64,000 nt of DNA, taken from Companilactobacillus nantensis DSM 16982. GTDB lineage: Bacteria; Bacillota; Bacilli; Lactobacillales; Lactobacillaceae. The stretch is from the NCBI RefSeq assembly GCF_001435815.1, contig NZ_AZFV01000003.1, positions 62,001 to 126,000 on the forward strand. The letters are read 5' to 3'. Below are positions 48,885 to 57,417 of the stretch, in pieces (position 1 is the first letter of the stretch; each line of letters starts with the position of its first letter). The notes under the pieces are model-generated. The model had not been told where the DNA came from, did no database searches, and saw only the letters and a program-made list of their open reading frames with translations. The position numbers and the translations under genes were made by a program.

Positions 48885-50211
48885 TATTTTCTCCTTGATT
48901 GTTATGTACCAATTTACCGGCTACATATACTTGTTTGATATTTTCTTTATTTGTGTGATACACAAGTCTCTCAAATATTTCTGACGCTTGATTTGAAGAG
49001 AGTTCGAAGTATTGATCTTGGACAATTTGTAAGTCAGCTTTGAAACCAGCTTTAATTTGACCTGATTTGATATGTAAAGCTTTAGCACCACCAACTGTTG
49101 CGAGATAGAAAGCATTACTTGCTGATAAACGAGTATTTGCTTGACCTGAATCTTGTAGCATTTGCGATGACATGATAGCTTGTTGCATATTACGATAAAT
49201 ACTAGGAGAAAATCCTCCGGAGATGTCGGTTCCTAGACCGACTTTGACATGATGCTGTTGAGCAGCCTGCACACGCATGACTGAATTTCCAAAGTATGCA
49301 TTGGAAATCGGGCAGTGGGCGATAGCTGTTTGTTTCTGTTCAAAAAGTTCTAAATCACTGTCACTTAATTGTGTTCCGTGAGCCATGACAGCTTTGTCAG
49401 TTAAAAGGCCAAACTTAGCGAGAACTTCAGCGTCGCGTAAGTTAAATCGGTCAATGGCATATTGATCTTCCCAAATGCTTTCACTGCAATGTGATTGAAT
49501 GGGAAGATTATATTTTTGAGCCAAATCCCCTAAACCTTGTAATGTTTCGTCAGTACAACTAGGGACAAAACGAGGTGTGATAACAGGAGTTAAGTCAGCA
49601 CCAGTTTCTTGTTGTAATTTTTGAAGTTGCGTGATAAAACTCTCTGTTTCAGATAAAGCAGCTTGAGATGTTTCGTCACGATAATAATCAGGTGTTTGAT
49701 CATGATTATCCATCGCAACTTTTCCAATAAAGGCACGTTGGCCTAATTTAGCACAGATTTTAGCTAAAACTAAGTTAGCATTGGTATCGACTGAGCCAAA
49801 GAACAAACCGGTTGTTGTTCCGTTGGCAAGTAGTTCCTTGATTAAACTTTGGTAAAATTTTTTGGCATAGTTTAAATCTTTAAACTTAGCCTCCAATGGG
49901 AATGTATAAGTGTTGAGCCATTCGTTCAATGGTTTGTCCAAGGCTAATCCAGCTTGAGGCCACTGGGGCGCATGAATATGTAAATCAGTAAATCCTGGTA
50001 AAAGATAACTTCCTGATGGAACTTTTTTGAGGATGTCATTATCTATTGCAGCTTGTTTGACGGTCTGATAATCGTTCTCAGAAACGGATATAACACGGTC
50101 AATAATGCCTGACTGGTCTACACATATAAGTGATTCTGGTGTGAAATCCGCCTTGTCAAAGCTAGCTGAAGAAAAATAACTTCCCTCAATAACTAATTGA
50201 TAGGTGATAAT
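48874..50211 (-). CDS. guaD: Guanine deaminase, apparently starting at ATT
   Basis: Zinc amidohydrolase converting guanine to xanthine. The frame runs unbroken for 445 residues, from ITYQLVIEGSYFSS through LLPGFTDLHIHAPQWPQAG (metal HxH plus substrate loop), QSHCSESIWE and GLGTDISGGFS to the C-terminus; this is the family's usual length. There is no ATG, GTG or TTG at its 5' end. An ATT at 50209-50211, just after an in-frame stop, is preceded by AAGGAAG at good spacing. Internal TTG 49941 would delete the HxH motif and is not credible. Overlaps the permease gene downstream. Confidence 0.85.
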   Translation of the reverse strand: MITYQLVIEGSYFSSASFDKADFTPESLICVDQSGIIDRVISVSENDYQTVKQAAIDNDILKKVPSGSYLLPGFTDLHIHAPQWPQAGLALDKPLNEWLNTYTFPLEAKFKDLNYAKKFYQSLIKELLANGTTTGLFFGSVDTNANLVLAKICAKLGQRAFIGKVAMDNHDQTPDYYRDETSQAALSETESFITQLQKLQQETGADLTPVITPRFVPSCTDETLQGLGDLAQKYNLPIQSHCSESIWEDQYAIDRFNLRDAEVLAKFGLLTDKAVMAHGTQLSDSDLELFEQKQTAIAHCPISNAYFGNSVMRVQAAQQHHVKVGLGTDISGGFSPSIYRNMQQAIMSSQMLQDSGQANTRLSASNAFYLATVGGAKALHIKSGQIKAGFKADLQIVQDQYFELSSNQASEIFERLVYHTNKENIKQVYVAGKLVHNNQGENNGK

Positions 50212-50609
50212 CTAACACTTCCTTAAATTTTATATGTTTAAGAATAACATGAATGTTTATGTAAATAAATAGTAAATAGTTCGTATTTTGCTTGACTATT
50301 TAAAACTGATGCTAAATTTTGATGGATAAAATTATTAATTTGAGGGAACTGTATTTTGTGAAACCGTTTCATTATCTAATGTATAGGTATCTAGTAAAAA
50401 GTACTTTTAAAATAATGATTTATAAAAATGAGGCAGAATATTTTGATGAAACGATAAAATGTCTAAGCTTAATAAAGAAAATATACCGTTATAACGGTTC
50501 AAAAATAATAAAAAATATTTGTAATTAAAAAGCAATCCAAAGCGTACTCCTAAGCTGTTTATCAAAGAGGTTCGAAAATCATAAATAAATGATTTAGAAA
50601 ATAATTCTC

Positions 50610-50646
50610 TGAAACCGTTTACAAAATGAAATATCTGTCATATACT
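50610..50646 (+). promoter_or_regulatory. lac operon promoter with overlapping cre
   Basis: TTTACA (50618-50623), a 17 bp spacer and TATACT (50641-50646). The cre-like TGAAACCGTTTACA (50610-50623, one mismatch to consensus) covers the -35 box, so CcpA binding should exclude RNA polymerase. Confidence 0.8.
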
Positions 50647-50675
50647 AATTTGTGTTGAAAGATGAATATATTTTC

Positions 50676-50778
50676 AGTGAATTGTTACTATTAAATTAGG
50701 CGAGATCACTCAACGTATTTTCTTCCATGATATGTCAAAAGACTATCTTGGAGAAAAACGTTGGTGGTCTCTTTTTTG
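50676..50778 (+). promoter_or_regulatory. RAT antiterminator site and terminator of lacT
   Basis: The 33-base motif at 50677-50709 has the BglG/LicT RAT layout: GTGA-ATTGTTACT, a loop, AGGCGAGA-TCAC. It is followed by a terminator in which GACTATC pairs with GGTGGTC (50741-50770, with wobbles) before six T. Unphosphorylated-sugar conditions should let LacT bind RAT and read through. Confidence 0.83.
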
Positions 50779-50800
50779 TTGTCAGAAAGGGGGTAATGGG

Positions 50801-51655
50801 ATGGTAGAGATTGCCCAAGTCTTTAACAATAACAGTGCGTTAGTCAACCTAGGAGATAATCGCCAAGCAATTGTAAAGGGCAAAGGAATCGCTTTTAAGA
50901 AGACCAAAGGTGGACAAGTTGATTCGAGTAAAGTTGAGAATATCTTTTATTTAAATACAAAATCATCGCAGGAAAATTTATATTTTTTGCTCAAAGATAT
51001 TCCCATTGATGTTGTTACTACTACTTACGAAATTATCGATTATGCCAAGAAAGAATTTAATTATAATATTTTAGATTATGTCTACATAACATTGAGTGAT
51101 CATATTTTTGGATCGTATCAAAGGTTATTAGCTAACACATATCAAGAAAGCTTGATTCCCGACATGAGTGACCAATATCCAACCGAATACTTGATTGCAA
51201 GTCATGGACTAGATGTAATCAATCATAATTTACGAGTTCACTTTCCAAAGTCAGAAATTAAAAGTATTGCTCTACATTTCATCAATGCTAAAGGTGAGGA
51301 ATCAACGGCTGGTGACTTAAAAGAAGACACCACCAAAGAAGTTAACGATATTGTTACAACGATTTTAAATAAGAATAAGATTTACCGAATGGACGGAAAT
51401 GGAAATTATTTTGATCGTTTTATGATTCATTTACAGTATTTAGCAGGACGCCTTGATAATGAGGACAGTGAAGATAGAGATTTCAGCGATAAGTTGGAAT
51501 CAGAAATGAGAAAAGAGTATCCACGTTCGTCAAAGATTGCTAAGGAGATTTATAGCAATCTGCAAGAAAAGTTAGGTACCAATCTCAGTAGTAATGAACT
51601 GTTGTATTTCATAATTCACATTCAACGATTAACACAAGAAAAAACTACGAAGTAA
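50801..51655 (+). CDS. lacT: BglG/LicT-family transcriptional antiterminator
   Basis: RNA-binding regulator of 284 residues. The N-terminal CAT domain (about 1-55; VEIAQVFNNNSALVNLGDNRQAIVKGKGIAF) binds RAT. PRD1 (about 65-170) has His residues in TLSDHIFG and ALHFINA, and PRD2 (about 175-284) in FMIHLQYL and FIIHIQRL. ATG 50801 follows GGGGG; the open frame extends upstream to 50732 only because it crosses the terminator. With lacF, lacE and lacG it matches the lacTEGF systems of lactobacilli, so it likely controls its own operon. Confidence 0.9.
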   Translation: MVEIAQVFNNNSALVNLGDNRQAIVKGKGIAFKKTKGGQVDSSKVENIFYLNTKSSQENLYFLLKDIPIDVVTTTYEIIDYAKKEFNYNILDYVYITLSDHIFGSYQRLLANTYQESLIPDMSDQYPTEYLIASHGLDVINHNLRVHFPKSEIKSIALHFINAKGEESTAGDLKEDTTKEVNDIVTTILNKNKIYRMDGNGNYFDRFMIHLQYLAGRLDNEDSEDRDFSDKLESEMRKEYPRSSKIAKEIYSNLQEKLGTNLSSNELLYFIIHIQRLTQEKTTK

Positions 51656-51668
51656 GAGGTAAATTATT

Positions 51669-52019
51669 ATGGCAGTTACAAAAGAAGAAATTTCAATGAC
51701 AGGATTCGCAATTGTTGCTTACGCGGGGGATGCTAAGACAGCTTTGATTAAAGCTTTGGACAATGCTCGTGAAGGAAAGATTGAAGAAGCAAAGAAATTA
51801 GTTGAAGAAGCTAACCAATCAATTGTCGATGCTCACAATGAACAAACTAAATTACTTGCTAATGAAGCAGGTGGTATGGATATGGACGTTACATTCATCA
51901 TGGTTCATGGTCAAGATACTTTAATGACAACAATGATGTTGATGGATCAATGCAAATTCTTTATCGATGAGTATGAACGTATCAATAATATTGAAAAGAA
52001 ATTAGATATCAAGCGTTAA
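51669..52019 (+). CDS. lacF: PTS lactose-type IIA component
   Basis: 116-residue IIA phosphocarrier. GFAIVAYAGDAKTALIKALDNAREGKI, the phospho-His in VDAHNEQTKLL and FIMVHGQDTLMTTMMLMDQ match the LacF/CelC family. It begins 13 bases after lacT and precedes the IICB gene. It is about as similar to the IIA at 35.1 kb as expected for a substrate-specific paralogue. Confidence 0.93.
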   Translation: MAVTKEEISMTGFAIVAYAGDAKTALIKALDNAREGKIEEAKKLVEEANQSIVDAHNEQTKLLANEAGGMDMDVTFIMVHGQDTLMTTMMLMDQCKFFIDEYERINNIEKKLDIKR

Positions 52020-52074
52020 TTATTTAGAAATATTTTAGTATTCGAATAAAACAAACTCTGGGGGGTTAGTACTT

Positions 52075-53814
52075 ATGAATACGATCGTTAAACAAATTGA
52101 AAAAGCACAACCGTTTTTTAAGAAACTCTCAGCCAACATTTATTTACAAGCGGTTCGTGATGGTTTCATTTCTCTAATGCCAATCATCATCTTCTCGTCA
52201 TTGTTCATTCTTGTTTCGGCTGTTCCTAATATTTGGGGTTTTTATTGGCCTACAAATGTTAATGATGGATTGATGAAGATTTACAACTACTCAATGGGTG
52301 TTCTATCACTTATGGCTGCTGCCAATGTTGCTAGAGCATTAACTAAGAGTTTAAACTTACGCTTGCCAAAGATTAATCAAATTCCAACGGCATCTGTAAT
52401 GTTTGCTTCACAAATTGCTTTCTTGCTTGTTGCTGTAGACCCATTTACAAATAAATTAGGTCTATACTTTACAGAAGGCTACATGGGTACAAAAGGTTTG
52501 CTAGCCGCTTTCTTAGTTGGCTTTATTGTTCCAAACCTTTATTACTTCTGTTTCAAGAATCACATCACTATTAAGATGCCTGATCAAGTACCACAGAATA
52601 TTTCATCAGCTTTCGCTAATATTATTCCATTCGCATTATCAACATCATTCTTTGGACTATTTGATGTCTTCTTCAGAATGGCAACTGGTACTAACTTAGC
52701 TGCATGGATTATCCAAGTTCTTGCACCATTGTTCACAGCTGCTGATGGTTACTTTGGATTAGCAATTGTTTATGGTGCTATGGCATTCTTCTGGTTCATT
52801 GGTATTCAAGGACCATCAATTGTTGAACCTGCTGTTACAGCTATCTACTTAACAAACGTTGAAACAAATATGAAGGTCTTCCAAGCCGGTGGACACGCTA
52901 CAAATATCCTTGCACAAGGTACACAATATTTCGTTGCTACATTAGGTGGTACTGGTGCTACATTAGTTATTACTTACATGTTTGCTCTCTGGGCAAAATC
53001 AAAAGAATTGAAGGCCGTTGGTCGTGCCGCAGCAATTCCTGTTACATTTGGTGTTAACGAACCTATTTTGTTCGGTGCTCCATTAATTTTGAACCCTGTA
53101 TTCTTCATTCCATTTATTGGTGCTCCTATTTTGAACGTTTGGTTATTCAAGATATTTGTTGATCATTTTGGAATGAATGGATTCATTTATAACTTGCCAT
53201 GGACAACACCAGGTCCTATCGGATTGTACATGGGTGTCGGATTCTCAATTCAAGCTTTGATTTTGGTTGTTGCATTGCTAGCTATGGATACAGTTGTTTA
53301 TTACCCATTCTTTAAGGCTTATGATATGCAAAAAGTTGCTGAAGAAGCTGAAAAAGATCAAGTTGCTAGTGTTGAAGGTAGTTCAGATGATTCAAGTAAT
53401 GTTGCTACAGATGCCGTAGTTGCTACAGCTGCTGGTGACATTCCTCTAGGACTTACAAAAGATAAGAAGAACTTAAACATTTTAGTTATCTGTGCTGGTG
53501 GTGGTACCAGTGGTATTCTTGCCAATGCATTGAATAAGATGGCTAAAGAAAAAGATTTGCCTGTTGAAGCAGCCGCAGCTGCATACGGTGCTCACAGTGA
53601 CTTATTACCAGATATGGATGTTACCGTTTTAGCTCCACAAATGGATGCTATGAAGGATTCTCTAAAACAAGAAGCTGACAAGAGCGATGTTAAGATGATT
53701 ACTACAACTGGTAAACAATATATTGATTTAACAAGACATGCTGATAAAGCTTTGAGCTTCATTATTGATAAGTTACAAAATAATGAAAATAAAGACGAAG
53801 GAGATACAAAATGA
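52075..53814 (+). CDS. lacE: PTS lactose-type IICB component
   Basis: Fused permease and phosphocarrier of 579 residues. The IIC domain (about 1-430, some 10 helices) contains VRDGFISLMPIIIFSSLFILV, FIGIQGPSIVEPAV and FGVNEPILFGAPLILNP. A Ser/Asp/Ala-rich linker (VEGSSDDSSNVATD) leads to a C-terminal IIB domain (about 465-570) with the phospho-Cys in LNILVICAGGGTSGIL. This IIC-IIB fusion is characteristic of LacE. Ends with a four-base overlap with lacG. Confidence 0.94.
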   Translation: MNTIVKQIEKAQPFFKKLSANIYLQAVRDGFISLMPIIIFSSLFILVSAVPNIWGFYWPTNVNDGLMKIYNYSMGVLSLMAAANVARALTKSLNLRLPKINQIPTASVMFASQIAFLLVAVDPFTNKLGLYFTEGYMGTKGLLAAFLVGFIVPNLYYFCFKNHITIKMPDQVPQNISSAFANIIPFALSTSFFGLFDVFFRMATGTNLAAWIIQVLAPLFTAADGYFGLAIVYGAMAFFWFIGIQGPSIVEPAVTAIYLTNVETNMKVFQAGGHATNILAQGTQYFVATLGGTGATLVITYMFALWAKSKELKAVGRAAAIPVTFGVNEPILFGAPLILNPVFFIPFIGAPILNVWLFKIFVDHFGMNGFIYNLPWTTPGPIGLYMGVGFSIQALILVVALLAMDTVVYYPFFKAYDMQKVAEEAEKDQVASVEGSSDDSSNVATDAVVATAAGDIPLGLTKDKKNLNILVICAGGGTSGILANALNKMAKEKDLPVEAAAAAYGAHSDLLPDMDVTVLAPQMDAMKDSLKQEADKSDVKMITTTGKQYIDLTRHADKALSFIIDKLQNNENKDEGDTK

Positions 53815-55238
53815 CACTGATTAACCGTGTGAAATCATTACCAAAAGGATTCATACTTGGCGGTGCTACCGCTGCCTATCAAGTTGAAGGTAATACTACA
53901 GTTGATGGCAAGGGTAAAACAATGTGGGACGATTATTTGAAGAAACAAGGTCGTTTCAGCCCTGATCCCGCAAGTGATTTCTACAATCGTTATCCAGAAG
54001 ATTTAGCACTCTCTAAAAAGTATGGTCTAAACGCAATTCGTGTTTCGATTGCTTGGTCAAGAATTTTTCCAGATGGTACTGGCGAACCTAACCAAAAAGG
54101 GGTCGCATATTACCACAAGCTATTCAAACAATGTTTGGATGACGGAGTGGAACCATATGTAACGTTGCATCATTTTGATACGCCGAAAGCATTATTTGAT
54201 CAAGGTGATTGGTTAAATCGCAAACAAATTGATGCCTTTGTAGAGTATGCAAAGTTCTGTTTTGAAGAATTCCCTGAAGTAACTAATTGGTTTACAATCA
54301 ATGAATTGATTTCCTTAGCTCAATCACAGTACATTGGTGGTAATTTCCCACCAAATCATCATTTTGATGTTTCAAGTGCTATTCAGGCAGAACATAATGA
54401 ACTATTGGCACATGCCAGAGTGGTTAATTTGTTCAAGGAGATGGGATGCAAAGGTAGAATTGGATTGATTCATGTTATTCAACCAGTTTATCCAATTGTT
54501 GATACTCCTGAGAATCGTCATGCTGCAGCGCTTCAAGACGCCTTTATTAATCGTTTCTTGCTGGATGGAACCTTCTTAGGCGAATATAGCAAAGAAACAA
54601 TGTCATTGATTAATGAAATCCTTGATAAAAATGATGCACACTTGGATATTCAAGAAGGTGATATGGAAATCTTAAAGAAAGCAAGTACTCAAAATGATTT
54701 CTTTGGATTGAATTATTATCAAAATCAATATGTTAAAGCATATGATGGCGAAAGTGGCAACACATTTAATGGTACAGGTGATAAGGGAACAAGTTCCTTT
54801 AGATTCCACGGTGTTTGTGAAAGTGTTAAGAACCCTGATATTCCAACTACTGATTGGGATTGGAACATTTATCCAGAAGGATTGTATGATGTCTTGATGC
54901 GTATTCATAAAGAGTATAAGAATTGCAAGACAATCTATATAACTGAAAATGGTATTGGTATGAAGGAACAAGTACCAGCCGATGCTCCAGATAATTACAT
55001 CTTTGATGATCCAAAACGTATTGATTATGTAGATCAACATTTGCAAGCTTTACTCAAAGCTCGTTCTGAAGGTGTTGATGTTAATGGATACTTCATTTGG
55101 TCACTTCAAGATCAATTCTCATGGGCTAATGGTTACAATAAGCGTTATGGTTTGTTCTATGTTGATTTTGAAAATCAAAAGAGATATGTCAAATCTAGTG
55201 CTTTATGGTTTAAGGAATTATCAGATACAATGAAATAG
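53811..55238 (+). CDS. lacG: 6-phospho-beta-galactosidase
   Basis: GH1 enzyme that splits lactose-6-phosphate. The 475-residue product follows LacG closely: FILGGATAAYQVEGNTTVDGKGKTMWDDYL, DPASDFYNRYPEDLALS, TLHHFDTPKALF, acid/base Glu in FTINELISLAQSQYIGGNFPP, nucleophile in IYITENGIGM and the phosphate site NGYNKRYGLFYVDF. It overlaps lacE by four bases. No tagatose pathway gene is in the window, so galactose-6-P must be handled elsewhere. The host may also use it for other phospho-galactosides. Confidence 0.93.
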   Translation: MTLINRVKSLPKGFILGGATAAYQVEGNTTVDGKGKTMWDDYLKKQGRFSPDPASDFYNRYPEDLALSKKYGLNAIRVSIAWSRIFPDGTGEPNQKGVAYYHKLFKQCLDDGVEPYVTLHHFDTPKALFDQGDWLNRKQIDAFVEYAKFCFEEFPEVTNWFTINELISLAQSQYIGGNFPPNHHFDVSSAIQAEHNELLAHARVVNLFKEMGCKGRIGLIHVIQPVYPIVDTPENRHAAALQDAFINRFLLDGTFLGEYSKETMSLINEILDKNDAHLDIQEGDMEILKKASTQNDFFGLNYYQNQYVKAYDGESGNTFNGTGDKGTSSFRFHGVCESVKNPDIPTTDWDWNIYPEGLYDVLMRIHKEYKNCKTIYITENGIGMKEQVPADAPDNYIFDDPKRIDYVDQHLQALLKARSEGVDVNGYFIWSLQDQFSWANGYNKRYGLFYVDFENQKRYVKSSALWFKELSDTMK

Positions 55239-55491
55239 ATTTCACGGATTTTGAATTAAGACTTTCCTCGAGTTGAGATTTGAAATAGTAATTTACCCAG
55301 TGATATTAATGAAAACAGGCCTTAATATCACAACATCTACCAAATAGTTTGTTTTTAATATGAGACGTTATTTCCGTCTCCCCTAGGTATTAAAAATGAC
55401 ATTAACCGTTGAAAAATTAAGGAGAGTTCTGAGATATTAATTTATCCCAGAACTTTTTTTACTACACAATATTTAATAATGGAGAAAATAA
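55239..55491 (+). promoter_or_regulatory. Leader of the first HAD gene with terminator
   Basis: Contains GTGATATTAA/TTAATATCAC, a 10 bp perfect inverted repeat at 55301-55332 without a T-run, then a segment starting CCGTCTCCCCTAGGTATTAA (55374-55393) and a terminator GTTCTGAGATA/TATCCCAGAAC with seven T (55426-55460) directly before the HAD gene. The segment and the terminator recur in similar form before the second HAD gene. Whether this is the end of the lac transcript or an attenuator is open. Confidence 0.6.
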
Positions 55492-56304
55492 ATGTATTGT
55501 AAAATGATTGTTTTGGATATAGATGAAACACTATTGAACTCAAATGGTGGAATTACAGATAGAAATAAAGAAGTGATCGGTCAAGCCCTGAGTCAAGGAA
55601 TAAAAGTAGTTTTATGTTCGGGAAGAACGCATAACGCTGTTACGGAATACACTAATGAATTAAACATTAAGGGTTCAAACCAATATATTATTACAAATGG
55701 CGGTGCAATTATTGAAAATATGCAAGGGAAAATACTTTATAAAAAGATGTTAGATAATAAACTTTATCGCTCATTTTTTGATTTTGTTCAAATGAATAAG
55801 CTTCATTATAACGTTGTGGATGAGTTTGGAAATACCTATACTAGTACAGATGATTGGATTGATAAATACACCGTTTTACAGGCATTTGAAAATGATAATG
55901 GATTGTATTTGCGAAAGCCTAATGATTTACCATCTGATTTTAAAATTATTAAGGCAATTATTAATGGTACTAAAGCCGAACTCGATAATGTTTCTGAAAA
56001 AGTTCATGAAAAATTTGGTCGAGACTATTTCGTTGTTAGAACTGGTGATGGTTTTTTGGAGATTTCTTCAAAGGAAGGTGATAAAGGAACTGCAATTATA
56101 TCTTTGGCTGATCGTTTGAATATTGATTTGAAAAATGTTTTAGCAATAGGGGATGGGGAAAATGATTTAGCCATGTTAAAAGTAGCAGGTAAAAAAATTG
56201 CAATGGGTAATGCTGTTCCTGCAATTAAGTCAATCGCTGATTTTATAACAGCTGATAATAATAACAGTGGGGTTGCAATAGCAATTGAGAAATATGCTTT
56301 TTAA
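55492..56304 (+). CDS. Cof-type HAD phosphatase, copy 1
   Basis: 270-residue HAD-IIB hydrolase. Motif I LDIDETLLNS (about 8-17), motif II CSGRTHNAV, motif III Lys around GDKGTAI and motif IV IGDGENDLAML. Start ATG 55492 follows GGAG. It is the tandem duplicate of the gene at 56551 (shared runs such as QYIITNGGAIIENM and LHYNVVDEFGNTYTS). The association with PTS antiterminators suggests that it dephosphorylates a sugar phosphate; this is unproven. Confidence 0.9.
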   Translation: MYCKMIVLDIDETLLNSNGGITDRNKEVIGQALSQGIKVVLCSGRTHNAVTEYTNELNIKGSNQYIITNGGAIIENMQGKILYKKMLDNKLYRSFFDFVQMNKLHYNVVDEFGNTYTSTDDWIDKYTVLQAFENDNGLYLRKPNDLPSDFKIIKAIINGTKAELDNVSEKVHEKFGRDYFVVRTGDGFLEISSKEGDKGTAIISLADRLNIDLKNVLAIGDGENDLAMLKVAGKKIAMGNAVPAIKSIADFITADNNNSGVAIAIEKYAF

Positions 56305-56337
56305 TTAATCATAAGCATCCACTTTTATTTATAATTA

Positions 56338-56376
56338 ATTCTATGAGGGGAAGTATATGCAACTAATCATTAAGGG
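56338..56376 (+). pseudogene. Relic of a licT gene start
   Basis: ATGAGGGGAAGTATATGCAA followed by CTAATCATTAAG nearly repeats the ribosome binding site and first codons (M-Q-L-I-I-K) of the LicT-type gene at 57418, together with the preceding TATAATTAATT. Similarity ends abruptly after codon six. It shows that the duplicated unit once included licT. Confidence 0.75.
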
Positions 56377-56547
56377 AGGGAATTGCCCTTAATAAGTCCA
56401 GGATTCCGCATATCCGTCTCCCCCTAAGTATTAAAAACAATAAATTAACTGTTGAAAATTGTGAAAAAAGTTCCGGGATATTAATTCATCCCGGAACTTT
56501 TTCAGTTGAATAATATTACAATGGAAGTATGACAATAAAGGAGAAAA
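56377..56547 (+). promoter_or_regulatory. Leader of the second HAD gene with terminator
   Basis: A short TTAAGGG/CCCTTAA hairpin is followed by CCGTCTCCCCCTAAGTATTA and a strong terminator GTTCCGGGAT/ATCCCGGAAC plus T (56465-56503). The last two parts parallel the leader of copy 1 with compensating stem changes (TCTGAGATA to TCCGGGATA). Confidence 0.65.
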
Positions 56548-56550
56548 ATG

Positions 56551-57363
56551 ATGGCATATAAATTAATTGCATTGGATTTAGACGATACGTTGTTAACTTC
56601 AAAAAAGACTATTTCTGATTATAATAAGCAGACAATTAAAGACGCTTTAAACAAGGATATTAAAGTGGTTTTGTGTTCTGGACGAACTCATAACGCCGTT
56701 ATAAAGTTCGCTAAAGAATTAGATATTACAGGTGAAAATCAGTATATGATTACTAATGGTGGTGCCATTATTGAGAATATGGATGGTAAAATCATTTATC
56801 AGGAAATGCTAAGTAACACTTTCTATCGCAACTTTGTCGATTTTGTTAAAGAACATCAACTCCATTATAACGTCGTTGATAATCATGGTAATACTTATAC
56901 AAGCGGTGAGAAATGGCTACATAAATATACGATCATGCAGGCATTTGAGAATGCTAATGGTTTATATCTCAAAGATCCCGATGACTTGCCAGCAGATTTT
57001 GAAATTGTTAAAGCTATCATTAATGGTGATGAATCGGAACTTGACGATATTTCTGACATTGTTCACAAACGTTTTGATCATGATTATTTTGTTGTCAGAA
57101 CTGGAGTCGGTTTTTTGGAAATTTTCCCACAACATGTTAATAAAGGAACTGCTATTAAAGAACTAACTAAAAGTTTAGGGATTGATCTGTCAGAAGTAAT
57201 TGCGATGGGGGACCGCGACAATGATTTGCCAATGTTAAAAATAGTTGGTAAAGGTGTTGCTATGGAAAATGCCGTTCCTGAAGTAAAAGCCGCTGCTGAT
57301 TTTGTAACGTCTGATAACAATCATAGTGGTGTTGGTAGAGCGATTGAAAAATTTGCTTTATAG
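56551..57363 (+). CDS. Cof-type HAD phosphatase, copy 2
   Basis: 270-residue HAD-IIB hydrolase closely related to copy 1 (LDLDDTLLTS, CSGRTHNAV, MGDRDNDLPML). ATG 56551 is preferred over the adjacent ATG 56548 because of its spacing from AAAGGAG. Motif III differs slightly (VNKGTAIKEL). It precedes the second LicT-type gene by about 55 bases and probably shares its transcript. Confidence 0.9.
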   Translation: MAYKLIALDLDDTLLTSKKTISDYNKQTIKDALNKDIKVVLCSGRTHNAVIKFAKELDITGENQYMITNGGAIIENMDGKIIYQEMLSNTFYRNFVDFVKEHQLHYNVVDNHGNTYTSGEKWLHKYTIMQAFENANGLYLKDPDDLPADFEIVKAIINGDESELDDISDIVHKRFDHDYFVVRTGVGFLEIFPQHVNKGTAIKELTKSLGIDLSEVIAMGDRDNDLPMLKIVGKGVAMENAVPEVKAAADFVTSDNNHSGVGRAIEKFAL

Positions 57364-57417
57364 TTGCTTTTAAGTATTCTTCTTCATTTATAATTAATTA
57401 CTATGAGGGGGAAGTCT

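Larger units (their letters stand above)
50212..50800. other. Intergenic and leader region before lacT
   Basis: About 590 bases. The first part, up to about 50600, is AT-rich and contains a palindromic cre-like TGAAACCGTTTCA (50360-50372). A 69-codon open frame at 50319-50528 lacks a ribosome binding site and family similarity. The second part is the lac promoter and antitermination leader described below. Confidence 0.65.

Noticed and set aside
49942-50211. First impression that guanine deaminase is a truncated pseudogene starting at TTG 49941
   Set aside because: The frame continues upstream without a stop through the HxH motif to an ATT with a ribosome binding site, so the gene is complete apart from its start codon.
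50319-50528. 69-codon open frame upstream of lacT
   Set aside because: No ribosome binding site and no family; lies in AT-rich sequence before the lac promoter.
55301-55332. GTGATATTAA inverted repeat as a second RAT site
   Set aside because: It is a perfect stem without the internal loops and the TGTTACT/AGGC features of RAT.
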